This document shows positions 24,346 to 36,473 of a stretch of DNA of 64,000 nucleotides, one piece after another; the first letter of the stretch is position 1; each line of letters opens with the position of its first letter. Made by a program: the position numbers and the translations under genes. The DNA is from Archivesica marissinica (Eukaryota; Mollusca; Bivalvia; Venerida; Vesicomyidae): assembly GCA_014843695.1 (NCBI GenBank), contig CM026402.1, forward strand, positions 21,871,005 to 21,935,004, given 5' to 3'. Below the pieces are notes generated by a model. It did no database searches and was not told the DNA's origin. It worked only from the letters and a program-made list of their open reading frames with translations.

Positions 24346-25946
24346 TATATATAGTAATGAACAGAACGATAAATGATCAGTTAAACGAATACATCAGAGT
24401 CAAACTAGTTCATGTGTGTAGATTATCCGCTTAAATGCTGGAAGGTTTCACCTGTAGAGAACTATTGGTTTAAACATATTTATTCGATAATAATGTACAT
24501 TACATATACATTGTATACAAAACGAAAATGGATTAAATCGGAAGCATAAAACTTATTGAGATTTTCTCCATAAGAGAACTATTGGGCAGCTGTACATGAA
24601 CAGTTGGATTGTCTGCTCACAGCCCTCTCCAGTTTAAACTTGCATCGTCAAGGTAGAGGTGAGGAAGGTGTACTCATAATATATACTGCAGAGAAACTGC
24701 GGCATATTAGCTTTGACAAACTTATAATGCTGTTTAACCTATTATTTTCCAGATCTATTAAGTACTATACATATAATGGTAATATTGACATAGATTGGCA
24801 TATAGCATTGGAGCAATCTATATAGATAAAAATAGCTAAACTATTTACCAATACAATATGGCTACAATCTTGAATATCTATTTCTACTTCACCTCACCTC
24901 AGATTGGCCAATGTTCTTGAAACTTGGAAAGTGATGAGCATCAGGTTGATGGTAAATATTTGATAAAACAGCTTAGTGTGGAGCATTGGTGTAAATAATA
25001 GATCAACATAGCTAAAATGTTCTAATTCGAAACTCAAAATGGCCATTGCGTGGTGAAATTATATTGTCAGCTGCCTCCCCTCCTAAACTGCTCAGTTACT
25101 TTTGGTGATTCTTGGTGCGAAGCATTGGAGCAATTAGTAGATCAAATGTTGCTCCAATAGGATCCGATATTCATAGTGATCACCACGGTGGCCATAATTT
25201 CGAGTTCTCCGCCTGCTAGGTCAATGTTGATTAAACTTGGAATGATATTATTCTGATCGGATGCTCAAACTGGCATCTATTAACTGTCAGCTTCAATAGA
25301 TTATATTCGACTTTTCCTCAACCGGTTGGTCAATGCTGGTGAAACTTGGTGTTGACATCAGAAGTTACTAAAATCATACCACTCCGATATGAAAAATGTA
25401 TGTTATATTAATAAGTTATTACTGACTTATATACTGAACAGCTTCGTCAATTATGATGACATTTCGCGTGAAGCATCTTGGCAACTTGTCAATCATAAAC
25501 TACTAAAATCATTCTGATCCGAAATCTAAAATGGCCACCTCGTGACACCATCTTGTGCATATACTACTTCCGATTTAAGCACTATGTCATATTTGTTGAT
25601 ACTAGATGTCGTTCATCCGTGCAACTAGTACATAACAATAGATCAATCAATTATTGACACAATTGTTCTTAAATGTCATCGCAATATTATTATATAGTTT
25701 TGAATACAGTTTGGTTCTTTTTGATGACGACATATCTTAAATAGTTGGTCAAACCAAGGTTAATAATCGATGTATAGATCGACCGCAGTATGTTAAGGCA
25801 TGATTGATAAAACCATTTTGAGACAGGACCAAATCATGTTCCGCGATTATTGTATTTGCTTATAAATCTCTTTCACGAAATACATAATGATATGAAAACA
25901 CCTAATGCAAAACATCGTCACAATTGATAGTAGCTTACATACTAAG
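24346..25946. repeat. Intron with degenerate interspersed/tandem repeats
   Basis: Between about 24880 and 25560 the text repeats loosely: 'TTGGTCAATG(C/T)TG(A/G)T', 'GAAACTTGG', 'GAAGCATTGG', 'AAAATGGCCA'. The period is irregular and about 170-180 bases. Similar wording is common in bivalve intronic repeats. No exon is seen. Confidence 0.5.
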
Positions 25947-25971
25947 TTTAACAGTTGTGTTCACATTTCAG

Positions 25972-26015
25972 TTAGCCCGCTGATTCAAACAATGCAGGAC
26001 ATTATCACAATTGAT
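25972..26015 (+). pseudogene. Partial duplicate of the start of exon Ig6
   Basis: The acceptor and first 34 or so bases of exon Ig6 (TTAGCCCGCTGATTCAAAC) occur 152 bases upstream of the real exon. Here they run into ATCACAATTGAT|GTAAGT, a good donor. The 44-base segment starts in phase 1 but ends in phase 0, so inclusion would shift frame. It is best read as a broken tandem duplication. Confidence 0.6.
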
Positions 26016-26123
26016 GTAAGTTTGTATAGCATACATCCTCCAGTCTTCTGTAAACTAGCATTCTCATTAATAAGACAGATATAATGGAGATATTGTGTTT
26101 TAACAGTTGTGTTCATATTTCAG

Positions 26124-26399
26124 TTAGCCCGCAGATTCAAACAATGCAGGACATTATTGTAGTAGAGGGCAATTACAGCATACTACATTGTGAAGCATCC
26201 AGTAAACCAGTGTCTACATTCAAATGGTTCAAGAATGGACAAGGCAGTGTTATTCATCAAGGAGTCGGTACCAGTGGCAGCAATAGACTGTCCTACACCA
26301 TTAGCGAGGTTAAGAGGACAGATGCTGCAACATACAGATGTAATGCAGATAATGGAATACAACCAGTTGATAATAAACAAGCTGTTCTTACTGTACAAT
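26124..26399 (+). CDS. Ig-superfamily receptor, exon Ig6
   Basis: This 276-base phase 1-1 exon follows TTCATATTTCAG and ends ACAAT|GTAAGT. Order: SPQIQTMQDIIVVEG, first Cys in YSILHCEASS, Trp in STFKWFKNG, DAATYRCNADNG with second Cys. It is a paralogue of Ig4. The intron after it contains a broken LINE and a pseudo-exon copied from Ig8. Confidence 0.88.
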
Positions 26400-26429
26400 G
26401 TAAGTATAACAGGATTAACAATACATTAT

Positions 26430-27650
26430 CTGATTGGCTCAAGTTTTAGAGCAAGCATGAGTACGACAGATAACATTTTTGCTCTACATGGTTCGATTAA
26501 CCATTCCTTAAACAATAATAAATCTCTTTATTGTTGTTTTAGAGATTTCAGTAAGGTATTTGATTACCTTATCAGTGACACTATCTGGTATAAGCTTGTC
26601 CATCTTGGCATTAAGGGCAAAATATTCAACGTTGTAAAACCCATGAATCAAAATGTTACGTCAAAGGTAAAACTAGAAAAACGGGTTAAGTGATAGTTTC
26701 GATTGCTTCTTAGGAGTTAATGTCTTTCTCACTTTTTATTTTGCATGTATTTAAATGATCTGGATGATGAACTATACCTTAAAGGTGCACAGGGTATATA
26801 TTTATGTTTCATGAAAATATGTTTACATCTATATGCAGACGACATAGTTTTATATGCAAATACAGCAGAAGAGTTGCAAACTAATCTAAACATTTTAAAA
26901 GATTATTGTAATCATTGGACATTGCAGGTAAATAAAGAAATGACCAAAGTCATGGTATTCAGAAAAGGTGGATTATTACCACGCAATGTAAGGTTTTTGC
27001 TTCAAAACTCCGAACTTGAAATTGTTTGTAGATTTAGCTACTTGGGTATTGTATTTACGACGGGTGGTTCATTTAGTTATGCATATAAAACGTTGTCGGG
27101 TCAAGCTTTAAGAGCAACGTTTAAGCTCCGGAAATATCTTTACCGATTTGAAAACATGTCTGTTAAACATACGTTGGAACTGTTTCATAAGCTAGTAACA
27201 CCAATTTGAAATTACTCATATGAAGTTTGGGGAATTTGTCAGTCATCTCATATTGAACGAGTTCATATGCCGTATTGCAAATCAATTCTAGGTGTTTAAA
27301 CCTCCACGCAAAATGATTTTATTTATGGGGCAATTGGGTAGAATAGACTACAAAACTCAAAGATATTACAACATTATTAAATACTGGTTAAAAGTACTTA
27401 ACTGCGCTGACAGAAAATACATCAAGATTATATATTCTCTATTACTGAGAGATATAAATACACAGCATAGGAAGAAAAAGTGGGCATTATTGGTCAGGGA
27501 TATTTTATGTAACTTAAGCTTTAATATGGTATGGGAAACACAGGGAGTAGGTGACAATAAGACATGTTGGGTATTGTTAGACAGATACTTAGGGATACCT
27601 TCAAATTGGGAATCTAGTATTAGAAAATCAACTCGAGCACATATTTGCTC
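26430..27650 (+). mobile_element. Fragment of a non-LTR retrotransposon (jockey/CR1-like RT)
   Basis: Three frames in series hold RT remnants. The first has STTDNIFALHGSINHSLNNN and CCFRDFSKVFDY, the palm region (to 26693). The second (26745-27209) has MYLNDLDDEL, the catalytic YADD (26832-26843) and NKEMTKVMVFRKGG. The third (27292 onward) is C-terminal. A segment between the first two, including the QG-type box, is scrambled or lost. Endonuclease and 5' regions are absent, so the insert is 5'-truncated. The right end abuts the copied Ig8 segment at about 27650. Confidence 0.8.
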
Positions 27651-27923
27651 AGATCGAGCTCTGATCTGGATATTCTTATTTCACAACATCAGCACATGTT
27701 TTATGTAAGGATCTTCAGTTATAGCCACATTTTTCTTTTAATGTACATGTCGACTGTGTAATTTGTATTTCAGCATTTCCAGTAATAACACTTCCAAATG
27801 GCACGAGTGAGATGACTACTTCATCTAAATTGGGTGAAAACGCAACAGTAGAAATAGAATATTACTCCAATGCAGGTGTACCTGATGTTAAATGTTTTAG
27901 AGTGTTGAATGGAACCACACATA
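27650..27923 (+). pseudogene. Truncated copy of the Ig8 intron/exon junction
   Basis: These 274 bases match 37045-37318 with few changes. They include the acceptor (TTTGTATTTCAG) and the first 150 bases of exon Ig8 (from 27774), then break off in unrelated sequence (CATCATCAGATCATC). No donor or Ig end follows. It starts exactly where the LINE fragment stops. In one codon GAT of Ig8 is GGT here. Confidence 0.75.
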
Positions 27924-28219
27924 CATCATCAGATCATCAGCTTTAACGTCTTACATATATTTCACGCATTGTATATATGCTATATTTAATGATAATAATG
28001 TATATAATGCATTGCATGCCACCTCACCTTGAGATTGATGTTTTCAAGAATATCATTATATAGTCTCTTATTTATTATAAATGATATGTTATATGTGTTT
28101 GCATAGAGTTCCATAAGGAACATTATTTTATACTAATTGCACGTTCTCCTAAAATAAGATGTTTAATTTTGTTATTATATTATCATTGTGAGAAATCATT
28201 TATATATGAATCGCTTCAG

Positions 28220-28510
28220 ATCCGCCTGATGTCACAGTTACAACAACAAACACGACAGTTAATGCACCTTCAGCAGTTCTAACGTGTAACGCTGATGGAG
28301 TACCAAATGGACCATACAGTTATGATAAATGGGTACAGGTCTGGTCAGGACATGAGACAGTATCCGACACTACTGGTTCTGAGAGACTGGAACTGACCAG
28401 TTTGACATATGAACACTCTGGGGTATATACGTGTTCTGCAAGCAACATGATCAAAGTCTTTGGTACCAACCAGCAATATATGGAAGGGTCTGTGTATCTA
28501 CTTGTTAAAT
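28220..28510 (+). CDS. Ig-superfamily receptor, exon Ig7
   Basis: The 291-base phase 1-1 exon lies between GAATCGCTTCAG and TTAAAT|GTAAGT. It encodes DPPDVTVTTTN at the start, first Cys in AVLTCNADG, Trp in DKWVQVWSG, and second Cys in HSGVYTCSASN. The DPPDV opening resembles the linkers of nephrin/hemicentin-type Ig domains. It has several Asn-x-Thr sites near the start. It is separated from Ig8 by nearly 9 kb filled with a Tx1-type LINE and repeats. Confidence 0.87.
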
Positions 28511-31500
28511 GTAAGTATCCCAGATTCTAATTGTACGTATTTAAACTTTGAATCAATAATCGCATATTTGGCTGATTGCCTGGTTACTGACTGCTATTGA
28601 AGGCAGACCAGAACAATCTGGTGATATCAAGAACATAATGACATTCAGAATTTAATCACGCTAGCAGCTCCTTGGCGAGAAACAGGCTAACTCCAATTTT
28701 AACGTTACAATTGAAAATGTTGATATTTGTGCAATTGTTCACGCCATCAGTGGATGTGTAGCCTAGGAGCTGAAGATTGATATAAGCATATGTTCAGCGT
28801 TTATCTATTGTTAAACGGCCCGTTCTATAGCATGATCATATATTATCCGATATATCAATGTACAACACATAAAACCATATGTACAATGAACGATCATGTC
28901 TAACAATTAACGTCATAACTCATCAATGAATCAATTAAGGGAATTAATATGTATGCCTAATTATATTACAATTGATGCTCGTGGCCATTTCTTGTCCAAT
29001 CAAAGATGAATCGTCTTTTTCTAAACTTAGATTGCTGAATGTTTCAACATTGATCCCAAGCAAATCCAGAATATTTCATTTCATCCCAAATAGCAGCATT
29101 TGTTACTGCAAATAGTTTGCATTAGACGTTTCGTTGTTTATGTTTTACATCTAGTTTATAGCTGAACTATTTTAACATACATGTAGTATTTCTGTGGATT
29201 AATGCAAGGTTCTCGGAAATTAGAGTATTCCCAGGACGGCGGAAAATACCGGGAATTACTGGGAAATGCTAGGAAATATAGCAATTAATGGACACCAATC
29301 CTTACTATATGACAAAAGATGATTCAAGGGGGATTACTCACTATGGTAGAATACTCAGACAATGTACCATATCTACAATTTATTTACATATAAATAAATG
29401 ATGATACTATATATAGATGCAAGATGTAATGACTGAAACGTCATTTGGCGGCCTGAAAAGTTCACGTGTTCCGTTGTTAGTACTCTTTGCTGGTTATACA
29501 CTTGTTGATTTATTTAATCATTCGCGGAATATTTCAATGATGTAACGTTTTTACATATATCTGGGTTGGTTCGCTCTTAAGCGTGTCGGGCCAACCTCCT
29601 ATGCCGGTTTCCTGGTTGTCCGGTCACGTGGTAACTCCGGGTCGTTCCGGTCTGCAGTTCCACTGCTAGTTGCTTAGCCTGGTGGGTATGTCGTCGCTCA
29701 TCTGGCGATTACGTGGGTGACGTCCTTTGACGGCTATCCACACATTGGCAGTTCCCCAGCTGTTAGCATCTCACACTCCACTCCATGTTGCGTGCGGCTA
29801 CAATTTTATAAGTACGTCATATTAAAGACGAGCATCTAGTATGCATGTTCATTGGTATTCCATACCTGTGACTTCACTAAGTCGGTTCCACCTGGTGTAG
29901 GCTCAGCTCCTATCTCATAGTGCCCTTCGCATCTAATTCACCAGTTTCCGCGTCAATACATACAGTTTCGTGACATCTTATCAATTATGTGATTACATCG
30001 ACACAGTTCCATTATATCAATCAAGTTCCCTCATACATGAGTATATACATAATACGTCAATTGTACACTGTAAGCTGTGTACATAACACCTTAATTATTC
30101 ACTGTACGCGGTGTATGGTTACATTAGTTCATAACGGACGGATGCCGTATAATGTATCGGACTGGCACCATTCATACATCAGACGGACGATATCTCACAG
30201 TGACATTCACATTTATACATCCATGACAATATAAAGTAACAATATAAAGTAATTACATTCAAAGTATGCAACCTAGTAACATGCCTTAGACTCCTTATTC
30301 CAATGGAACATGTTTCGCCATCGGGCGAACTATAGTTGTATAAATAACCACCTGGTTACTAATTTACAATGAATGAAACCCCGGTCAGTTCTACATAATG
30401 AACTTGTTTCGTAATCAAGTGAATGGATCGTAATCAAGTGAATCAAACTGCATACCACGTTCTATATACTGAACTTGTTTCGCACTCCAGTGAAAGTAAA
30501 CGATATACTAAACCATTGCAATAATTTACTCGAATAGCTATAACGCAAAAGACACCACCTTCTGTAGGCTGGTGAAAACAGTCAAGATTCCTTGCACAAT
30601 TTGGCTATAAATATACAGCGAGAATAGTAGCCAAATTGAGTTTAAAAAGAAATATCTATAAATTGCACTTACGTGATCAAATCCGCCTTTCGCTCTGACC
30701 AAATTCTCACAACGTTTGCTCCACTCACGGTCAGTTCGGGTTGTCTCGTTTGAAGTGAATGGTAATATGTCAGGTCTCTTACTGTGTTAAATAGTTGTTC
30801 AGCCCCATGCTAATCTCACAATTCACTAAATCCCTGTGCTACCGTTATCATGTGATATGTAAAATAAACTAGTTTATAGAGGCCCTGGTATATGGATTTA
30901 TTACAATAGGTTACACAGAAATAAACCTTATTATGTTATCTCTGTCCGATATTATCCAGGAAACGCTTTAAATAGTTCCCCTATAACATCCAAGAAGATT
31001 GGATCCCCTTAGATCACCATACCTCCCCTTATACTCCACTTATACCTGGATCTTCGAAGATGTGTTTACCTTGATTGGAAAACCCCTTCTATAAAATGGG
31101 AAAATGAGGCCCTGACTTAGGGTTATAATAATGTGTTCATTAATACAAGAGTCATTTTGTGACACTATACAAATGTACTGATAAATTATTAGCCTATATA
31201 TGCCCTATTTACTTTTCATCATATTCACAATATATCAGTTATTACATCTAATTATTTTGATTGGTAAGTTTCAATGGATAAATAGCAAAATCTGCACACT
31301 TGCATGGGTATGACCAACACAAGCACCATGTTTTAATTTCAATAGTGTTTGAGATTAGCCCTGTTTAATAATGAAGTTCTGTAATAGTTATAGTATTGTG
31401 AAACCATATGCAACATAATATTTGAGATAATCCCTCATCAAATTAAGCATAAATCGACTGTCCCATTGTTTGCATAGCAGATGTTATATGATCAACCAAT

Positions 31501-31850
31501 ACCAGAAAATGCAAGCATCAGTGACACTTTATCTCTGATAAGTACCAACACATCGTTTGGCAGTGGCTTCACAATGTGAAATATTTACAAACCAAACTGA
31601 AATCCACCTGATTGGAACACTTGGCCGGAACTAAACAGTTTTTTCAGTATTACCCATCAACAAATAAGTAATTCATTTACTACTGTATAATACAGCGTTA
31701 TTTAAAGTATGTGTTATATTGATGCTTGTAAATGACCACCATTTGTGGGATTATATGCAAGTAAAACTTCTTCTACTTATTCATTCTGTGAATATTTGTA
31801 ATTATTATATGTATATTGACCAGAAATAAAACTTGAAAAACAAAAAAAAC
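28511..31850. other. Long intron segment, no exon recognised
   Basis: The first kilobase looks unique. About 29570-29960 is distinctly richer in G+C (GGTCACGTGGTAACTCCGG) and may be part of an unidentified mobile element. Around 30300-30490, phrases like GAACTTGTTTCG followed by TCAAGTGAA recur three times and resemble the 3' tail of the SINE at 33046-33293. I see no reading frame with domain content. Confidence 0.45.
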
Positions 31851-32081
31851 GAAGGCCGACTTTTTTTTCATTTTGAGGCCCCTATCCGGGTAACTTCGTT
31901 TATTTCTTTATTGCATATACATTTAGTTGATACATATTTCGACAAGTTTTTTTGGTTTTTAATAGTATACATATTACTTCAGTTCGATTATCTATATGTG
32001 CAGTGTGTCCCTTAGGATGAGTGTATACAAAGATTGTCAAAGTTAAAAGTGAACAATGGGTAACTAGGGTGTAGTTGTTAA

Positions 32082-32083
<2 letters not shown>

Positions 32084-32117
<34 letters not shown>
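32084..32117. repeat. (GA)n microsatellite
   Basis: About 17 uninterrupted GA units lie in the 3' untranslated part of the Tx1-type LINE. Confidence 0.95.
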
Positions 32118-32119
<2 letters not shown>

Positions 32120-32328
32120 GTAGAGTGGCTGATCGCTTATGCTTACTAACATTTCTATTTGTTAATAGGATAAGGAGTGTGTCAAAAAAGGATTTGTAGG
32201 GGTGGGTGGGGTAATTGATTTGGGGGTTCATTTGTAGTGTAAGCTGTTCCAGGTCCTGTGTTGTTTAGAGTTATCTTTGTACTGTATTTATGAAAACATT
32301 AATTGATATGCATGTATATTTGATTAGC

Positions 32329-33980
32329 TTAGTTAAACTTTGACCATTTCAAGTTGTGTCTATCTATTTTTCCAGAATATGAAGCAATGTCTTTTTCGAG
32401 TTCGATCCTTTGATACAAGTACTTTTTAAATGATTTGAACTTTGGCAGGATTTTACTATATTTCATATTTGAGATAAAGTATTTGCACAGAATTATTATA
32501 AAATTAACAATGTTATTATTTTCGCACCCTAAACAAATGTCTTTAAAGTTTAAAGAAATGTTAATACCAATAGTTCCTAGATAATTAAGAATGTGTGTCC
32601 ATAGGTCTTGTATGATCGGGCATTCCCAAAACAGGTGTTCTATGCTTTCTATGCTCATATTACAGAAGTCGCATAGGGATGATTCAGTTAATTTACACAT
32701 AATGGTGATACTTGTTTGTTGGAACTAGTCTCATTCAAAATTTATATTGATAATTTCTCAGTTTAGTGTCAATCGTTGCTTTATATGCCATGCAGTAGAT
32801 TATTTTCCATTTGAGATTGTCATCGCTGAATAATTGAGACCATTTTCGCTCAGAATTTCTACGTTCTATGTTCTTTAAATGTATCTGTGTTTGATATAAT
32901 AGTTTATTTGGTTTCTTTACTCCTTTTATTTTTTCTAGCATGTTTTCCGGTCTTAGCCCAGTAATAATTTGTTGATTTGCACTTTTTAGATATACTACCG
33001 ATCAAAGAGTGGTATTTTAAAAAATCATTATTGTGTAAATTATACTTATATATATTGTGGAAGTCGTGATAGCTCAGTGGTAGCGCGTTCACTTCACGTG
33101 CGAAAGGCCCGGAGTTCGAGCCCCGCTGGAGCCGTTACGATTGTGTCCTTAGGCAAGGCACTTAAATTCCACATGCCTCTTCTCTCTCCCTCGTGGCGAT
33201 GGATTCCATCAGGAATGAGGTCTCGAGAGTGATTAGTATAAGTTATAAGAACTTGTTTCGCAATCGAGTTAAATAAATTTGTATAAACTAAACTAAATTA
33301 TACATTTGCTTAAGGTTTCCAAACCTGTAAACATGGTTATGTCTAAAATCATATGGGTGATCAACATACTTTATTCCGTTAGTGTACCATTCCTGATTGA
33401 AAACTGGTTTTCCTGTTATTCTGATGTCAGAATTATTCCAAATAATGTGACTAATAACTGTAGCATTATTATGTTCGTACATATGTTTTATTTTAAACCA
33501 GGAAATCAAGACGTCTTTTAGGAAAAGTTGTGTTTGGCATAATTTATTTATGTCTTTGAGTGATAAATTACATTCAAATAAGAAGTTTCCACCAAATTGT
33601 TTTAGATACTTATCATAAAAACATGTCCAAGAACCTGTGTTATTATTTGTTATCCTTTTGACCCAGCTTGCCTTAATTGTATGTAGAAATGCATGTATAT
33701 CTGTTAATTTTATTCCTCCATTTTCATAGTCTTGAAACAAAAGTATATTGCGTTTTATTTTATCTGGTTTTCCTTCCCAGATGAAGTTAAATATTGCATG
33801 ATTAATATCCGCTAGCACTTTTTCTGTTGGGTTTGGTAAAACAGTAAATAGATAGACCAATTTTGGGAGAGCAAATGTCTTTATTACTATCACTTTACCT
33901 AGAAGTGTCAGTTTACGATGTTGCCATTGTTTCAGACAGTTATAAAATTCTCGTCGTTTTGGTTCAAGAGTTAGATACAA
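32329..33980 (-). pseudogene. C-terminal region of the Tx1/L1-group LINE, interrupted by a SINE
   Basis: Frames 33980-33288, 33092-32904 (partly SINE), 32941-32735 and 32700-32329 together form the thumb and C-terminal zinc-binding part. The protein text continues across the SINE insertion at 33046-33293. The last frame ends at a TAA at 32329-32331. Confidence 0.75.
33046..33293 (+). repeat. tRNA-derived SINE nested in the Tx1/L1-group LINE
   Basis: The head has an A box (TAGCTCAGTGGTAGCG, from about 33070) and a B box (GAGTTCGAGCCCC), as in a tRNA, followed by a non-tRNA body with TGTCCTTAGGCAAGGCACTT and a tail with GAACTTGTTTCGCAATCGAG. Perfect 10-base target duplications TAAATTATAC flank it (33036-33045 and 33294-33303). 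The long non-tRNA body and target duplication rule out a plain tRNA gene. Confidence 0.85.
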
Positions 33981-34078
33981 AGTCAGTTCTTTATTGTTGC
34001 TAAAATATATGCCAAGAGTCTTTGTTTATCAGCTGTCCATAGCAAATCTTTCTGGTTGCAGTAAGATGTATTTGTATT

Positions 34079-34946
34079 TCATAATGATCCAATTCTTAGT
34101 ATTACAGATTTTGATACATTTAGTTTTAGACCACTTATGATTCCAAATTCAGTAATTACATCTATTAAATGTTCAAATGATCTTTTGTCCCCATTTAATA
34201 TGTAGGATGCATCGTCAGCAAATAATGTTTGTTTTATTTCTTTATTATTTATGGTGATTCCTTTTATATCGTTATCAATAGTGATTTGATATGACAATAG
34301 TTCCATACATATGATAAATAGATACGATGATAATGGACAGCCTTGTCGTACGCCTCTTTGTATAGGTAGAGATTCTGTTAAATAACCATTGCTAATGATT
34401 ATACTATTTATATTTTTATAAAACAGTTTTATCCAAGAAATGAAGAGGTCGCCAAAATGTGTAGAGAAAATTATGGTTTATGCTATCAAAGGCTTTTTCG
34501 GAGTCTGAAAAGAATATTAGGCCTGGAAGGTTGTGTTCGTTGATGTAGTCTATAGTTTCAAATATTAATCGTACGTTTTAACCAATATATCGGTACTTCA
34601 TAAATCCAGTTTGATTGGTACTTATTATATGGGGTAATACATTTTTTATCCGATTCGCAATAGCTTTGGTTGCAATCTTATAGTCAATGTTGAGTAAACT
34701 TATAGGCCGCCAGTTTGATAATATGTCTAATTGTTTACCAGGCTTGGGTAATAGAGTAATAATGCCTTGTTTCTGGAGATCTGTTAGTTCGCCATTAGAG
34801 TATAAATAGTTTATCGATTTCAAATAGTGAATTTTAATATCTTGCCAAAACGTTTTATAGAACTCACTTGTCAGACCGTCTGAGCCGGGGATTTTATTGT
34901 TTTTCATATCATACAAAGATTGCCAGCATTCGTATTCGGTTAACAA
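34079..34946 (-). pseudogene. Reverse transcriptase core of the Tx1/L1-group LINE
   Basis: Two frames, 34946-34578 and 34306-34079, are separated by stops and a shift. The intervening bases still encode fragments like SDSEKAFDSINHNFL in another frame. FADD is present at 34211-34222. Confidence 0.75.
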
Positions 34947-35254
34947 CCCATTACATTGTGTTGACTGTTCAGGTATAAATTTTGTGATAGGACTGGAGAA
35001 AAAATCTATATTGAGGCATCCGGCCTCTCGTATTTTGTATAGTGTTTTGTAGAACTTAACAAGTTCGTTTAAGATTTCTGATTGATTAATTATTTCTTTG
35101 CCCTCCGAAGTTAATTTATGTATGTTTTTCTTTTCAGCATGTCGCTTTTCTAAATTAGCGAAATAGTTTGTGTTTATTCAGAACCTTCAACGTGTATTGC
35201 TTTCGCTCTTAAAATTAAACCATTTACTTGTCTTTCGTATATTTCGCTCAACTC

Positions 35255-36105
35255 TTACTGTTTGTTTCTCAAATCAGAATTATATTGGTTGTTTTTGTTA
35301 TCTGAGTTTATTATAGTTATGTCTTTTATTAGCTCTATTTCCCTTTGGGCATTTGCTTTTTTTAACGAAGAATATTTTATAGTTGCACTTCTTATGCTCC
35401 CTTTTATTAGTTCCCAAAGAGTATTTGGATTGGCATTTTTATTAAGAGTGACGATGTTATTAATACATTCTTTTATTGTATGTTGGTAGTTGTCTTCATA
35501 TAGAATACTGTTATTAAGTTTAAAATAACCAGGACCCCATGGCTGGCTCCAAAAACATATGTTAAGCGTCACTAGAGAATGATCTGTTTTAACTGCGGGC
35601 TGAATATCGCAATTTGTTATTAAGTTATTGAGGTATTGGCTGGCAAGGAAATAGTCAAGTCTGCTAAAGATGGGTGGGTTTGTATTTGAATGCCATGTGT
35701 ATTGTAGTTTTGCTGGGTTGTTTTGTCTCCACACGTCTATCAAATTAAACTGATTTAAAATATTATACAATATTTTCCTGCAGTTAACATGTGTATGTTT
35801 TTGGCCGGTTTTCCTATCAATATCAACATCTAAGACAGTGTTGAAGTCTCCGCCTATTACAACATTTTTATCATCATTCTCACGCATATATGTTTCAAGA
35901 GTGGAGAAGAAGTTACTATCATCAGTATTAGGTCCATATATATTTACGAGAGTGATTTCTTGTTCATTTACTATTATATCTAGGGATATTATGCGCCCTT
36001 TGACAATTTCAGTAAAATTTGAAGCCGTATACGATTTATTCATGTTTAAAAGAATGGCCACTCCGGCACTATTTGAATTTATTCCACTAAAAAAGGCTTC
36101 ACCAT
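35255..36105 (-). pseudogene. Endonuclease region of the Tx1/L1-group LINE
   Basis: The frame enters from microsatellite-coded Cys/Val/Met repeats and becomes real protein near SNSAGVAILLNMN. It carries GGDFN, the DYFLAS segment and SDH-like KTDHS, which are conserved active-site blocks of AP-type LINE endonucleases. It continues with WGPGYFKLNNSIL, typical of Tx1/L1 elements. The N-terminal active-site residues are missing, so it cannot nick DNA. Confidence 0.8.
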
Positions 36106-36114
36106 TCCATAAGC

Positions 36115-36353
36115 ATACATATACACATGTACATATGTATACATATATATACAAACATATACATACATATGCACACACACACACACATACATACATACCC
36201 ACATACATACATATACACAAAAGCATGCATATACATGCACACATACATACACAAACATACATACACACACATACATACACACACATACATACATACACAC
36301 ACGCACGCACGCACGCACGCACGCACGCACACGTACATATGTACATACTTACG

Positions 36354-36384
<31 letters not shown>

Positions 36385-36456
36385 GCATATACATGTATAC
36401 GCATACACATACACATACATACATATACATACATATACATACACACACACACATGT
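36115..36456. repeat. (CA)n/(CATA)n compound microsatellite
   Basis: Runs of ACAC, ACATACAT, a GCAC block (ACGCACGCACGC) and a TATATA block follow one another. It lies inside the target-site duplications of the LINE, at its 5' end. Open frames on both strands here are composition artefacts. Confidence 0.95.
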
Positions 36457-36473
36457 ATGAAGGCCGACTTTTT

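Larger units (their letters stand above)
31866..36458 (-). mobile_element. Tx1/L1-group LINE, minus strand, 5'-truncated
   Basis: The element reads leftwards. In order it has the C-terminal part of an AP-like endonuclease (VVIGGDFNTVLD, SRLDYFLASQYL, KTDHSLV), an RT with NKIPGSDGLTSEFYK, NWRPISLLNIDYK and catalytic FADD (34211-34222), a thumb/C-terminal region (NGGIKLTDIHAF), and a Cys-rich end (CDFCNMSIESIEHLFWEC). The (A)-rich 3' end adjoins GAAGGCCGACTTTTT at 31851-31865. The same 15 bases recur at 36459-36473, a target-site duplication. Several stops and shifts, plus a nested SINE, make it inactive. A CA/TG microsatellite occupies the 5' end. Confidence 0.85.

Noticed and set aside
27774..27923. 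A ninth Ig exon
   Set aside because: Breaks off mid-domain without a donor; it is a copied fragment of Ig8.
33062..33135. A stand-alone tRNA gene
   Set aside because: A and B boxes are present but the sequence continues as a SINE body with target-site duplication.
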